DNA from: Paenibacillus nanensis
GTDB lineage: Bacteria; Bacillota; Bacilli; Paenibacillales; Paenibacillaceae
Direction of reading: 5' to 3'
DNA length: 64,000 nucleotides
NCBI RefSeq assembly: GCF_003583765.1
Contig: NZ_QXQA01000015.1
Span: 104,541 to 168,540 of the forward strand
Below the pieces are notes generated by a model, which worked only from the letters and a program-made list of their open reading frames with translations, had not been told where the DNA came from and ran no database searches. Shown in pieces: positions 24,271 to 32,024 of this stretch (position 1 is the first letter of the stretch; every line of letters begins with the position of its first letter). Both the position numbers and the translations under genes were made by a program.

Positions 24271-24927
24271 TTACTGGGAGCCGAAAAACGATGCCAACTC
24301 ATCAGCATCATACGTTTTAAACACGAGTCCTTTATAATCGAACACAAGCATTACAGGAAATTGCTCGATTTCGAGCTCCTTCTTAAAATCAACGACATAA
24401 CCCGAGGGAAACGCTCCGAAGCCGATCGGACTTTCGGAAAGGAGCCCCATCAGCTTTTCCCTCGTTTCCGGTTGTAACGGATGTTCTTCCGTCTCCCATA
24501 CGGTCGTTCTATAGCTTTCTTTCCTGTTGGACAGTAGGGTCTTATACTTTTCTTTGAAGGTCATCTCCATCAACATAACCTCCCTAGCCTCGTAATTAGA
24601 GTTGTTTTTAGTCTTGGGAGGGTTAATGAGTACCTTCTGTCCAAGCTTAAGCTGGTCAATATCGCTCATTGTCCCGTCTTCATTCTTTATGACCAATTGA
24701 TCTGTCTGTTCGATCGAAAGCGCGACGCCATAATCATCGATTCCGCCTCTGATATCTCGCTTGCTCCATTCGGAAATATCGACTTCGATCACATTTTGAT
24801 CAAGATCCACATGCTGCACCGTTCCGATCATGTTATTGTCTTGGTAGTGGCCATATTCTGTTCCGCAGCCTGCAAGCACAACCCAAAGGAAACAGATAAT
24901 TAACGATCTAAAATACTTTATAGGCAT
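24271..24927 (-). CDS. Hypothetical lipoprotein
   Basis: 218 residues from the ATG at 24927, with GGAGGGGG 6 bases upstream. The N-terminus is a lipoprotein signal ending in LAGC. The mature part has a small beta-rich segment (about 35-110) that includes a lysine- and aspartate-containing stretch DQLKLGQKVLINPPK, similar in style to DUF3221-type OB-fold lipoproteins, and a charged second half. I do not recognise the family with confidence. The unknown gene directly upstream on the same strand (32-base gap) is probably co-transcribed. Confidence 0.8.
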   Translation of the reverse strand: MPIKYFRSLIICFLWVVLAGCGTEYGHYQDNNMIGTVQHVDLDQNVIEVDISEWSKRDIRGGIDDYGVALSIEQTDQLVIKNEDGTMSDIDQLKLGQKVLINPPKTKNNSNYEAREVMLMEMTFKEKYKTLLSNRKESYRTTVWETEEHPLQPETREKLMGLLSESPIGFGAFPSGYVVDFKKELEIEQFPVMLVFDYKGLVFKTYDADELASFFGSQ

Positions 24928-24959
24928 ACCCAACCCCCTCCCAATTGGCGACTCCCCTC

Positions 24960-25538
24960 TTAATTAATGCCATTAACAATATCAAAAGCCAGCTGTCTAA
25001 TTTTCCCCTTCCCGCCCGACAGCTCGATCAGCGGGACAATAACATATCCGTCCCCTCGCAAGGAAAGGCTTGCGTCGCTGATAGGGTTGTAAAGAAACTG
25101 AATCGTCATCTGAATCGATTTATTTGAATGTTTCTCCTTTATTAAGGCTCTGATTTCATCGCCTAAGACCGGTATGAGAGGGGCCGACATCATCTCCAGC
25201 GCGTTTTTCCCGCCGCAAGGATAGGACCACCACCAAGCGAGAAAGGACTGCAGCACTTTGCTGTCCTTTTCTATGGAGCCAGGAAATAACGTCTCATGGA
25301 TAGTCTGATTGCTTTGCAAGACTGAATCCACCTCTCCTGCTGAATCCCCTTCCGCATATTTCGCCAAGCTGATCGCCCAAGCCTGTCGTATGGATGCTTC
25401 ATCCCAGAAGATTGCTTCCTCCATGCTGCCGTAAGGGAACAGCTTCACTTCCGCCCCCCTTCGATTATGAAGGATATTCGACAAATACACTAAATAATTC
25501 AACAATAACGGAGTGCCGTTACATATCCAATAATCCAT
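24960..25538 (-). CDS. Hypothetical protein
   Basis: 192 residues from the ATG at 25538, with GAGGTG 9 bases upstream; a GTG four codons earlier lies inside that ribosome site and is less likely. The protein is cytoplasmic by composition, with a tryptophan-rich middle (FLAWWWSYPCGG) and a beta-rich C-terminal third. No known motif is recognised. It begins immediately after the pepD terminator and is followed by a lipoprotein gene, so it is the first gene of a two-gene unit of unknown role. Confidence 0.75.
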   Translation of the reverse strand: MDYWICNGTPLLLNYLVYLSNILHNRRGAEVKLFPYGSMEEAIFWDEASIRQAWAISLAKYAEGDSAGEVDSVLQSNQTIHETLFPGSIEKDSKVLQSFLAWWWSYPCGGKNALEMMSAPLIPVLGDEIRALIKEKHSNKSIQMTIQFLYNPISDASLSLRGDGYVIVPLIELSGGKGKIRQLAFDIVNGIN

Positions 25539-25551
25539 TCGAAGCTTCACC

Positions 25552-25595
25552 TCAAAAAAATAGAGTCACACCCATTATATGGATATGACTCTATT
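25552..25595 (-). terminator. Terminator after pepD
   Basis: Minus-strand AATAGAGTCA pairs with TGACTCTATT around a partly paired loop and runs into TTTTTTT. The T-tract ends 14 bases before the start codon of the next gene. Confidence 0.88.
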
Positions 25596-25607
25596 CATAC
25601 AAACGAT

Positions 25608-27098
25608 TTATTTCAGCTCGCGCAGCACGTCTTGCAGAAATGCCCAAGTCCGTTCTACCGATGAGATGGAGAGATGCTCCTGCGGCGTATGAATCTCGAA
25701 CAGGTTCGGACCGTAAGACACACAGTCGAGATCCGGCATTTTTTCGATTAGCACGCCGCATTCCAGTCCGGCATGGATCGCTTTGATCTCAAGCGGCTTG
25801 CCGAATTTCCGCTCGTACACCGACTCGAACACGGGGCGCAGCTTGGAATCCGCGCGGTACGGCCAGCCAGGGAAGTAGCTGTCATACCGGAAGCCGCACC
25901 CGGCCGTCTCGGCCAAGGTCTCCATCGTCCGCAATACGTCGTCAACTTGCGAACGCAGCGAGCTCCTCGACAAGCTGTGCAGGACGATCTCCTCCCCGCT
26001 CGTCGTCACCACCCCAAGATTCGAGGATGTACGGACGAGATTCGGAATCGCCTTGTCCATGCTGAGCACACCGTTCGGAATGAGAGTCAGCAGGCGAATG
26101 ACGGCAAGCTTTGTTTGCTCCGACAATACGTTATCCGCTGGAACCGCACCCGCTTCGTTCTCCGCTTGGAATCCGGCTTCGAGCGAGACCGTTACGCCCT
26201 TGTCGCTAACCTGAAATTCGTCCTTCAGCATACGGTTCAACTCTTCGATGCGCGTCGCCGCCGCTTCAACGCCCTCCGCCGTCAAATAAACAACGGCTTC
26301 CGCTTCGCGCGGAATCGCATTGACCTTCATCCCGCCGCTTACACGAGCAAGAGCGAAGTCGGTATGGCGCACAAGATCATTCAACACGCGTCCAAGCAGC
26401 TTATTCGCGTTGCCGCGCTCGTGAATAATGTCGTCGCCCGAATGTCCGCCGGTTAGGCCCTGTATTTGAATCGTGTAGGGCTCTCCCGCCGCCGCACTCC
26501 GTGCTTGCCATACGGCCGGCACCGTATGATAAAGATTAATGCCGCCGGCGCTGCTTACGAACAGAATGCCTTCGCGGTCGGAATCGAAGTTGATCATCAT
26601 GCGGCCTTTGAGTGGAGAAGCGTCAAGATGGAACGCCCCGACCATTGTCGTTTCTTCCTCTGTCGTCAGAATCATCTCCAGCTCCGGATGCTCGAGCTCA
26701 GGCGAATCGATAATCGCCATAGCTGCCGCAACCGCTATGCCGTTGTCTGCGCCTAGCGTCGTTCCGTCCGCATAGATCATGTCGCCATCGATTTTGAACC
26801 GGATCGGATCCCGGGTAAAGTCATGCGCCGTTCCTTTATTTTTTTCGCAGACCATATCAAGATGGCCTTGGAAAATGACCGGCTGAGCCGCTTCATATCC
26901 GTTCGAAGCCGGCTTGCGGATTATCAAATTGTTGCGTTCATCCTGAATAACCTCACAGCTTCGCTGTCTCGCGAAATCGGCAATGAAGTCGCTGATTGCC
27001 TTTTCGTTGCCGGAGCCGCGGGGAATTTGGGACAGCTCCTCGAAATATTGCAATACTTTGTTATCGCCCGTATAGACGCGCGTTATCGTGTCGCTCAT
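25608..27098 (-). CDS. pepD: Aminoacyl-histidine dipeptidase (peptidase D, M20 family)
   Basis: 496 residues, full length. M20C zinc-ligand motifs are present: FQGHLDMVCEKN (His79, Asp81), TTLGADNG (Asp118) and the catalytic/ligand pair in LTTEEET. The dimerisation domain lies between about 200 and 370. The enzyme hydrolyses Xaa-His and other dipeptides in the cytoplasm. AGGAGG precedes the ATG by 7 bases. The gene is alone, ended by a good terminator. Confidence 0.95.
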   Translation of the reverse strand: MSDTITRVYTGDNKVLQYFEELSQIPRGSGNEKAISDFIADFARQRSCEVIQDERNNLIIRKPASNGYEAAQPVIFQGHLDMVCEKNKGTAHDFTRDPIRFKIDGDMIYADGTTLGADNGIAVAAAMAIIDSPELEHPELEMILTTEEETTMVGAFHLDASPLKGRMMINFDSDREGILFVSSAGGINLYHTVPAVWQARSAAAGEPYTIQIQGLTGGHSGDDIIHERGNANKLLGRVLNDLVRHTDFALARVSGGMKVNAIPREAEAVVYLTAEGVEAAATRIEELNRMLKDEFQVSDKGVTVSLEAGFQAENEAGAVPADNVLSEQTKLAVIRLLTLIPNGVLSMDKAIPNLVRTSSNLGVVTTSGEEIVLHSLSRSSLRSQVDDVLRTMETLAETAGCGFRYDSYFPGWPYRADSKLRPVFESVYERKFGKPLEIKAIHAGLECGVLIEKMPDLDCVSYGPNLFEIHTPQEHLSISSVERTWAFLQDVLRELK

Positions 27099-27172
27099 AG
27101 CTGCATCCTCCTGATCTCAAATTTTCACTATGTAAGTATCTCCCTTTTTGGCGCGCCGCGCAACTCAGCCAA

Positions 27173-28398
27173 TCAGGTCCATGCCGGGATCGTGAAGTTT
27201 TGCGCGCCGTGAGATTTCGCGAATGCTTCGATCGCGCTTGTAAGGCTTGACCGAAGCTTGTCCGAAATTTTGATACCAGGCTCGATCTGCAGAAGCTCCA
27301 CCTTCAGATGCTTCTGCTTCTCGTCAAGCCGCGGATCGATCCGGCCGATTAAGCGGTCTCCGGCCAATATCGGCATCGCATAGTAGCCGTACTTCCGCTT
27401 AACGGCCGGTGTATAAATTTCCCACCGGTATTCGAAACCGAACAGATCCTCCAGCCTCTTACGGCTCCATAACAAATTGTCCAGCGGCGGCAGAAACGAA
27501 ATAGGTGCATCGTCATCAGCCTGGTCTCCCGCACCGTCGATTTGCCTCTGATGCTCAATTAGACAGTCTAAATCGGAGGTTAGCATATAATAGGGACGTT
27601 CAAGTTCCTCAATTGCCAAAGCCGTAATGACGCCAGCCGCCACGCCTTGCTCCATAATGGCCCGCCGCTCGGCCGCCTTCAGCCGCTGCCAGCCGAAACG
27701 CGCATCGCTCGGTTCGAATATGCGATACGCACGCATATACTTGTGCGTCATTAACCGGCCGGCCTCAACCTCGCCAAGCGTGCCTGCCAATGACAGCAGC
27801 TCTGCGGGCACGCTGCGATCGGTCACGTCAAACAGCCGCTGATTGCCTTCTCTCCCGACAATCCGGATCTGCGCGGCATCCATCAGCAGATTGAGCGCGT
27901 GAGAGGTCGCCTTTGTTTTGGCCCGGTCATTGTCCCAATAGCCGTGCACCCGCTCTTCCGATTCGAATGCTTTGGCGGGCAAAGGTCTTCCGCCCTCAAT
28001 TTGCCCAGAACTTGATCGACGACAGGACGAAGCGCTTCGATCGAAGCCGCCGTACGCTCCCGCATGCCAGCCCGCGTCGGCTCAAAAATCGGATAGTCGG
28101 CCATCGGAATGACGCAAGCGGCGTTCGCAAAGTATTCGAATACCTTCCGTTCTCGCAACAGCTCATTCATGACGCCAGGCTGATAACCGGGCAACCGCGC
28201 GGCCAGCACCAAATGCTGATTCGGACGAACGGCGGATACCGGATCGATCTGTACGCATTCCAGCTGCCGAATGACCTCCATTACGCGTTCTTGTTCATCC
28301 CCTCCGAAGTCCTGTACACTTGGTATTGGCTCAAGCAGCAGCTGCTTATCGAGCAAATATCTCCTTACCGCGCGTTTCGATACCGGTATCGCCTTCAT
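27173..28398 (-). pseudogene. YcaQ-like winged-helix DNA glycosylase family gene, frameshifted
   Basis: Two overlapping minus-strand frames together make one protein of about 408 residues. The first runs from the ATG at 28398 (GGAG upstream) and is in the correct frame as far as VVDQVLGK; the second resumes with GRPLPAKAFESEERVHGYWD. The break falls at the TTT run at 28001-28003 (AAA on the coding strand); adding one A would give GKIEGGRPLPAK and restore a full-length protein. The family (HTH_42/YcaQ/AlkZ) unhooks DNA interstrand crosslinks. Here the N-terminal winged helices (ECVQIDPVSAV) and the C-terminal barrel (YAMPILAGDRLIGRIDPRLD) are intact otherwise. A one-base homopolymer change may be a real mutation or a sequencing error. 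It follows the ABC-F gene by 32 bases. Confidence 0.85.
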
Positions 28399-28430
28399 TC
28401 TGGCTCCGCTCCCGTCTCCATGGATATTCG

Positions 28431-29912
28431 TTAAGAGAGTTCGACGACTTTGGTCGCAATATTGGCGCAAAATTCACGGTCATGCTCCACAAACAGGATC
28501 GTCGGCTCATATTCCAGAAGAAGCTCCTCGATCTGCATGCGGGAGATGACGTCGATAAAATTAAGCGGTTCATCCCAGATGTGCAAGTGGACTTTCTCGC
28601 ATAGGCTTTTTGCGATCAGCACTTTTTTCTTCTGGCCTCCGCTGAACGAAGACATATCCTTCTCAAACTGGATTCTAGCGAAATCGAGCTTTCTCAAAAT
28701 CGCTTTAAACAAGCTTTCATCAATCCCGTTCTCCCTCGCGTAATCCGTCAAATTGCCATGCAAATGCGAAGTATCCTGGGATACGTAAGAGATTTTAAGC
28801 TGGCTTCCCAATCTGAATGTCCCCGTATGGCTAATGTTCTCGCCGCAAATCAGCTTTAGAATGCTTGATTTACCGGAGCCGTTTTTGCCGGAAAGCGCGA
28901 TTCGGTCTCCCTGCTCGATCGTAAAATCGATGTCCCGGCATACGAGCTTATCTCCGTAATAGATCGACACGTTGTCCAGCTCGGCGAGCTGGCTCTTGTG
29001 ATACGGCAGCTGCGTAATTTTTAAGCTGTCGGAGGCCTCAATGTTTTTAAGCAGCTTGGAGCGCTCATCGATGGCGGATTGCTGTCTCTGCTCGATGGAC
29101 TTGGAGCGCTTCATCATTTTCGCGGCTTTATGGCCGACATACCCTTTATCGACTTTGGAACCGGAATTGCGTGTGCCGTTTTTCGTTTTCTCTACCTCAT
29201 GCGACCAATTGCTGGTCCGCTTAGCCGCATCCGACAGACGTTTAATATCTTTTTTCAGCTTTTCATTCTCTGCCAGCTCGTAATCATCCTGCCGCTGCTT
29301 ATTTAACCACCAGTCCGAAAAATTGCCCTTCTGCACCTCGATATTGGTTCGGTTGATGGACAAAATGTGGTCCACGCAATTATCGAGAAAAGCGCGGTCG
29401 TGCGATACCAGAATAAAGCCGCTTTTCGATTTCAGGTAATCGCTGACCAGCTTGCGGGCGTGCATGTCTAAATGGTTCGTCGGTTCATCGATGAGAAGAA
29501 AGCTGTTTTCCTTCAAAAACAATGCCGCTAGCAGCACCTTCGTCTGCTCTCCATTGGATAAGGATTCGAACGGCCGGTACAGCACATCCTCGGACACCTG
29601 CAGCCATGACAGTTCGCGCATCAGCTCCCAATGCTGAAAGTCCGGATAGATGTCCTCCACCACATCGATTGTATGGTTCTCCTTATTCCCGACGGGGAAA
29701 GGAAAATATTCAAAGCTGACGCTCGCGGAAATATGTCCGCTGTATTCGTATTTGCCAAGAAGCAGGTTTAGAAAGGTCGTCTTCCCCCGCCCGTTTCTCC
29801 CCGTAAAGCCGAGCTTCCAATCGGTATCGAGCTGAAAGCTTACATCCTCAAAAATGTTATCGTAACTGCCGTCGTAAGCAAAAGTGAGATTCGTGACATT
29901 TATTAATGACAT
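28431..29912 (-). CDS. ABC-F ribosomal protection protein, Lsa-like
   Basis: 493 residues. Two ATPase domains without membrane segments: Walker A GRNGRGKTT and GKNGSGKSS, signatures LSNGEQ and FSGGQ, Walker B LLIDEPTNHLD and HIWDEPLNFID. The linker (about 200-300) is long, charged and helical, as in antibiotic-resistance ABC-F proteins that reach into the ribosomal exit (E) site. Length and the N-terminus MSLINVTNLTFAYDG are close to what I know of Lsa-type lincosamide/streptogramin A/pleuromutilin resistance proteins. The start has GGGAGG 7 bases upstream. Expression is probably controlled by the attenuator directly upstream. The drug spectrum cannot be told from the sequence. Confidence 0.93.
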   Translation of the reverse strand: MSLINVTNLTFAYDGSYDNIFEDVSFQLDTDWKLGFTGRNGRGKTTFLNLLLGKYEYSGHISASVSFEYFPFPVGNKENHTIDVVEDIYPDFQHWELMRELSWLQVSEDVLYRPFESLSNGEQTKVLLAALFLKENSFLLIDEPTNHLDMHARKLVSDYLKSKSGFILVSHDRAFLDNCVDHILSINRTNIEVQKGNFSDWWLNKQRQDDYELAENEKLKKDIKRLSDAAKRTSNWSHEVEKTKNGTRNSGSKVDKGYVGHKAAKMMKRSKSIEQRQQSAIDERSKLLKNIEASDSLKITQLPYHKSQLAELDNVSIYYGDKLVCRDIDFTIEQGDRIALSGKNGSGKSSILKLICGENISHTGTFRLGSQLKISYVSQDTSHLHGNLTDYARENGIDESLFKAILRKLDFARIQFEKDMSSFSGGQKKKVLIAKSLCEKVHLHIWDEPLNFIDVISRMQIEELLLEYEPTILFVEHDREFCANIATKVVELS

Positions 29913-29930
29913 AAAATATCCTCCCGCGTA

Positions 29931-29968
29931 AATAAAATGAGCTGCAAGAAAGTTACTTCTTGCAGCTC
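29931..29968 (-). terminator. Attenuator terminator in the ABC-F leader
   Basis: Minus-strand GAGCTGCAAGAA, loop, TTCTTGCAGCTC followed by ATTTTATTT. The hairpin lies 19 bases before the ABC-F start codon and ahead of its ribosome site, so it would stop transcription before the gene. Part of the loop and 3' arm is complementary to a segment further upstream, which would break this hairpin. Confidence 0.85.
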
Positions 29969-30072
29969 AAATAAATACAGCGAACCAAACGGCCACTTAC
30001 GGGCGTTGGTACGGATATATAGACCTGAGTGTAAGGAACCTGTAACTTTCTTGCATATAACAAAACAAACAT
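29953..30072 (-). CDS. Candidate leader peptide (uORF) of the ABC-F attenuator
   Basis: A 39-codon frame starts at an ATG at 30072 (weak GGATA 7 bases upstream), contains the anti-terminator arm in its codons 6-11, and stops inside the terminator loop. Ribosome position on it would therefore decide which hairpin forms. Other possible leader frames begin at 30161 (54 codons, no ribosome site) and at 30085 (60 codons, overlapping the ABC-F start). I cannot tell which is translated. Confidence 0.35.
   Translation of the reverse strand: MFVLLYARKLQVPYTQVYISVPTPVSGRLVRCIYLSCKK
30042..30055 (-). promoter_or_regulatory. Anti-terminator arm of the ABC-F leader
   Basis: The minus-strand sequence TGCAAGAAAGTTAC is a perfect 14-nt complement of GTAACTTTCTTGCA inside the downstream terminator hairpin (29943-29956). 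Pairing of the two would prevent the terminator from forming. The complementarity is observed; the switching mechanism is inferred from known leaders of ribosome-protection genes. Confidence 0.75.
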
Positions 30073-30177
30073 GCGAAATATCCATGCGGAATGATCGCGT
30101 GATCCTGTTTGTTCCATCGATCAGCAAGAAAAATTACTCCATGTTCCTTTTCAGCTCCCATTCGATAAAGTACCCGT

Positions 30178-30206
30178 ATCATACCATGATAATTGGATAA
30201 TTTCAA
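30178..30206 (-). promoter_or_regulatory. Promoter of the ABC-F leader
   Basis: On the minus strand TTGAAA, 17 bases, TATGAT, close to the SigA consensus. Transcription would start near 30171, giving a leader of about 260 bases before the ABC-F start codon. Confidence 0.7.
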
Positions 30207-30313
30207 CCAAATGGCCGGGTCTGACATCTGAAAAAAGAAAATCCTGTATACTTTGCGGGCAGGGTACACACTCTAAAGTGTACGCAGAAATAAAAAAAAG
30301 GGAGCTATGCCAA

Positions 30314-30490
30314 ATGGGTAACGACAACGCAAATTATAACCATAACCAGCATAATCAAACGGATAACAACGATCAGAGGGAAAATGACGTTCATGGCGGC
30401 GAGTATCGGAACGGACGTCTCAGTCAGACGAAAAACAATAATCCGTCCGGTTCGAGCATTCCCAACGAGTTCGTTAGCCGCAAGGAATAG
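30314..30490 (+). CDS. Small Asn-rich hydrophilic protein
   Basis: 58 residues from the ATG at 30314, with AAAGGGAG 9 bases upstream. The protein is very rich in Asn, Asp, Gln and His (MGNDNANYNHNQHNQTDNND...), has no hydrophobic core and is probably disordered. Such small hydrophilic proteins are common in spore formers and often belong to spore or stress regulons, but no known family is recognised. A terminator follows 14 bases after the stop. Confidence 0.65.
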   Translation: MGNDNANYNHNQHNQTDNNDQRENDVHGGEYRNGRLSQTKNNNPSGSSIPNEFVSRKE

Positions 30491-30503
30491 AAGGAATAAA
30501 GAC

Positions 30504-30533
30504 AAACGGCTGCCATGACGGCAGCTGTTTTCA
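30504..30533. terminator. Bidirectional terminator
   Basis: AACGGCTGCC, loop, GGCAGCTGTT (10 bp with one G-T pair), then TTCATTT, between the convergent small-protein and FAH-family genes. Confidence 0.75.
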
Positions 30534-30534
30534 T

Positions 30535-31377
30535 TTATCCGCGTTCCGCGGCGAATGTATTCCGCAATGTTCCAATCCCTTCAACCGTCGCTTCAACGAC
30601 ATCGCCGTCCTTCAGCCAAACCGGAGGCTTTCTCCCCATTCCTACCCCTGGCGGCGTCCCCGTGCTAATAATATCGCCAGGCTGCAGCGTCAACGTTCTC
30701 GAGAGGAATGAGATGAGGTAAGGGATATCGAAAATCAGTTCTTTCGTATTCGAAGCCTGCATCGCCTCTCCATTAAGCTTTAACGAGATGCCTAGCTGTC
30801 CGGGATTGCTGATTTCATCGGCTGTTACGATCCATGGACCGGTCGGAGCAAAGCCGTCGATCGTTTTGCCGCGGGTCCATTGCGGCTCATGCAGCTGGAT
30901 ATCCCTTGCGCTGACGTCGTTTAAGATCGTGTAGCCATAAACATAGTCCAAGGCGGACTCGACGGGCACCCGCTTGGCAGTCTTCCCCACGACAACCGCT
31001 AACTCAACCTCGTAATCGCATTGCGTCACTTCGCTCGGGATCACGATTTCGTCCCCGTGGCCGGCTAAGCAATTGTTATATTTGGGGAACAAGACAGGCA
31101 CCTTCGGCACCTCCATCTGCGACTCCAGCACATGATCATAATAGTTTAAACCGATACAAATGATTTTCTCCGGATCTGTAATCGGCGGCAGCAGCTTGAC
31201 CTCGTCCAGCCTGCGGCGCTTGGCGCCATCCTCCGCCCGGTACCGGTCGGGATGCCGAATGATTTCTTTTGCGGAAAGCCCTTTTTGAAACGAGATAATC
31301 TGATCGTCTTCCTCCATTATGCCAACTCGCGGCACCCGGTTAGGGTCTTGCAGATCGTAAAATTGCAACAGCTTCAC
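30535..31377 (-). CDS. Fumarylacetoacetate hydrolase family protein
   Basis: 280 residues from a GTG start with GGAGGACTCAAT upstream. The FAH catalytic domain (about 70-275) has the metal-binding set: ICIGLNYYDHV, the Glu pair in DYEVELAVVVGK, and the Asp in LNDVSARDIQ. The family hydrolyses or decarboxylates beta-diketo acids in the catabolism of aromatic compounds, or acts as an oxaloacetate decarboxylase. The N-terminal 60 residues match the small leader domain of the 280-residue bacterial type. No aromatic-degradation genes are nearby, so the substrate is open. Confidence 0.93.
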   Translation of the reverse strand: MKLLQFYDLQDPNRVPRVGIMEEDDQIISFQKGLSAKEIIRHPDRYRAEDGAKRRRLDEVKLLPPITDPEKIICIGLNYYDHVLESQMEVPKVPVLFPKYNNCLAGHGDEIVIPSEVTQCDYEVELAVVVGKTAKRVPVESALDYVYGYTILNDVSARDIQLHEPQWTRGKTIDGFAPTGPWIVTADEISNPGQLGISLKLNGEAMQASNTKELIFDIPYLISFLSRTLTLQPGDIISTGTPPGVGMGRKPPVWLKDGDVVEATVEGIGTLRNTFAAERG

Positions 31378-31430
31378 ATTGAGTCCTCCATCGTCATTTG
31401 TCGTATATCCCCCGCTCCGTTGTTGTGCCC

Positions 31431-32024
31431 CTACCCGCGAACATGCGCCAGTTCTCTGCTATGCGTATAGAGGAGAACCAGAACATTTGCCAGCCAGAAC
31501 ATAAGAATCTGCGCCGGATATCCGGCCATTTGCAAATAGACCGCTAACAAGACCATGCCAGCCACCACTTGCATGCCGTCCGATACGGGCGTTGCCGGTT
31601 TTCCTTTGCGTATCCAGCGACCGAGAAATAGTAACAGCACAAGTAGAATAGCGTAAGCGAGCGAAGCAGCAAAGCTCGTCAATGCGCTCCATACGCCGAA
31701 GCTGACCGCTATCGCTTTCCCTCCTCTCCAGCCCAAAAACGGGGAGAACGAATGGCCGAGAAGAGCGGCCGCGCTTGGCAAAACAACGGCATAGCCCGAA
31801 ATGTCGCCCGCCCGGATCATGATCAATATGGGCAAATATCCTTTCAGAAAATCAAGCGCGATGCCCGCGAGCCCATAACGGTACCCGGCCGCTTTCCATA
31901 AATTCATCGCTCCGGGATTGCCGTCTCCCTGTTCCTTCAAATTTCGCTTTGCAAGAAGACCGAGCCAGTAGGAGAACATTAGCGATCCGCTTATGAACGC
32001 GATTAGTGTCCACAGGATAATCAT
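31431..32024 (-). CDS. PlsY-like glycerol-3-phosphate acyltransferase homologue
   Basis: 197 residues with five or six membrane spans. PlsY motifs are recognisable but altered: GSLMFSYWLG at the N-terminus, GDGNPGAMNLWKAAG where PlsY has GSGNxGATNxxR, and GHSFSPFLGWRGGKAIAVSFG where PlsY has the GGKG motif. The missing Arg/Thr positions suggest a PlsY paralogue with another acyl acceptor rather than the housekeeping enzyme that makes lysophosphatidic acid. The start overlaps the stop of the upstream glycosyltransferase by 4 bases (ATGA), so both proteins are likely made together and act in the same membrane lipid pathway. Confidence 0.88.
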   Translation of the reverse strand: MIILWTLIAFISGSLMFSYWLGLLAKRNLKEQGDGNPGAMNLWKAAGYRYGLAGIALDFLKGYLPILIMIRAGDISGYAVVLPSAAALLGHSFSPFLGWRGGKAIAVSFGVWSALTSFAASLAYAILLVLLLFLGRWIRKGKPATPVSDGMQVVAGMVLLAVYLQMAGYPAQILMFWLANVLVLLYTHSRELAHVRG

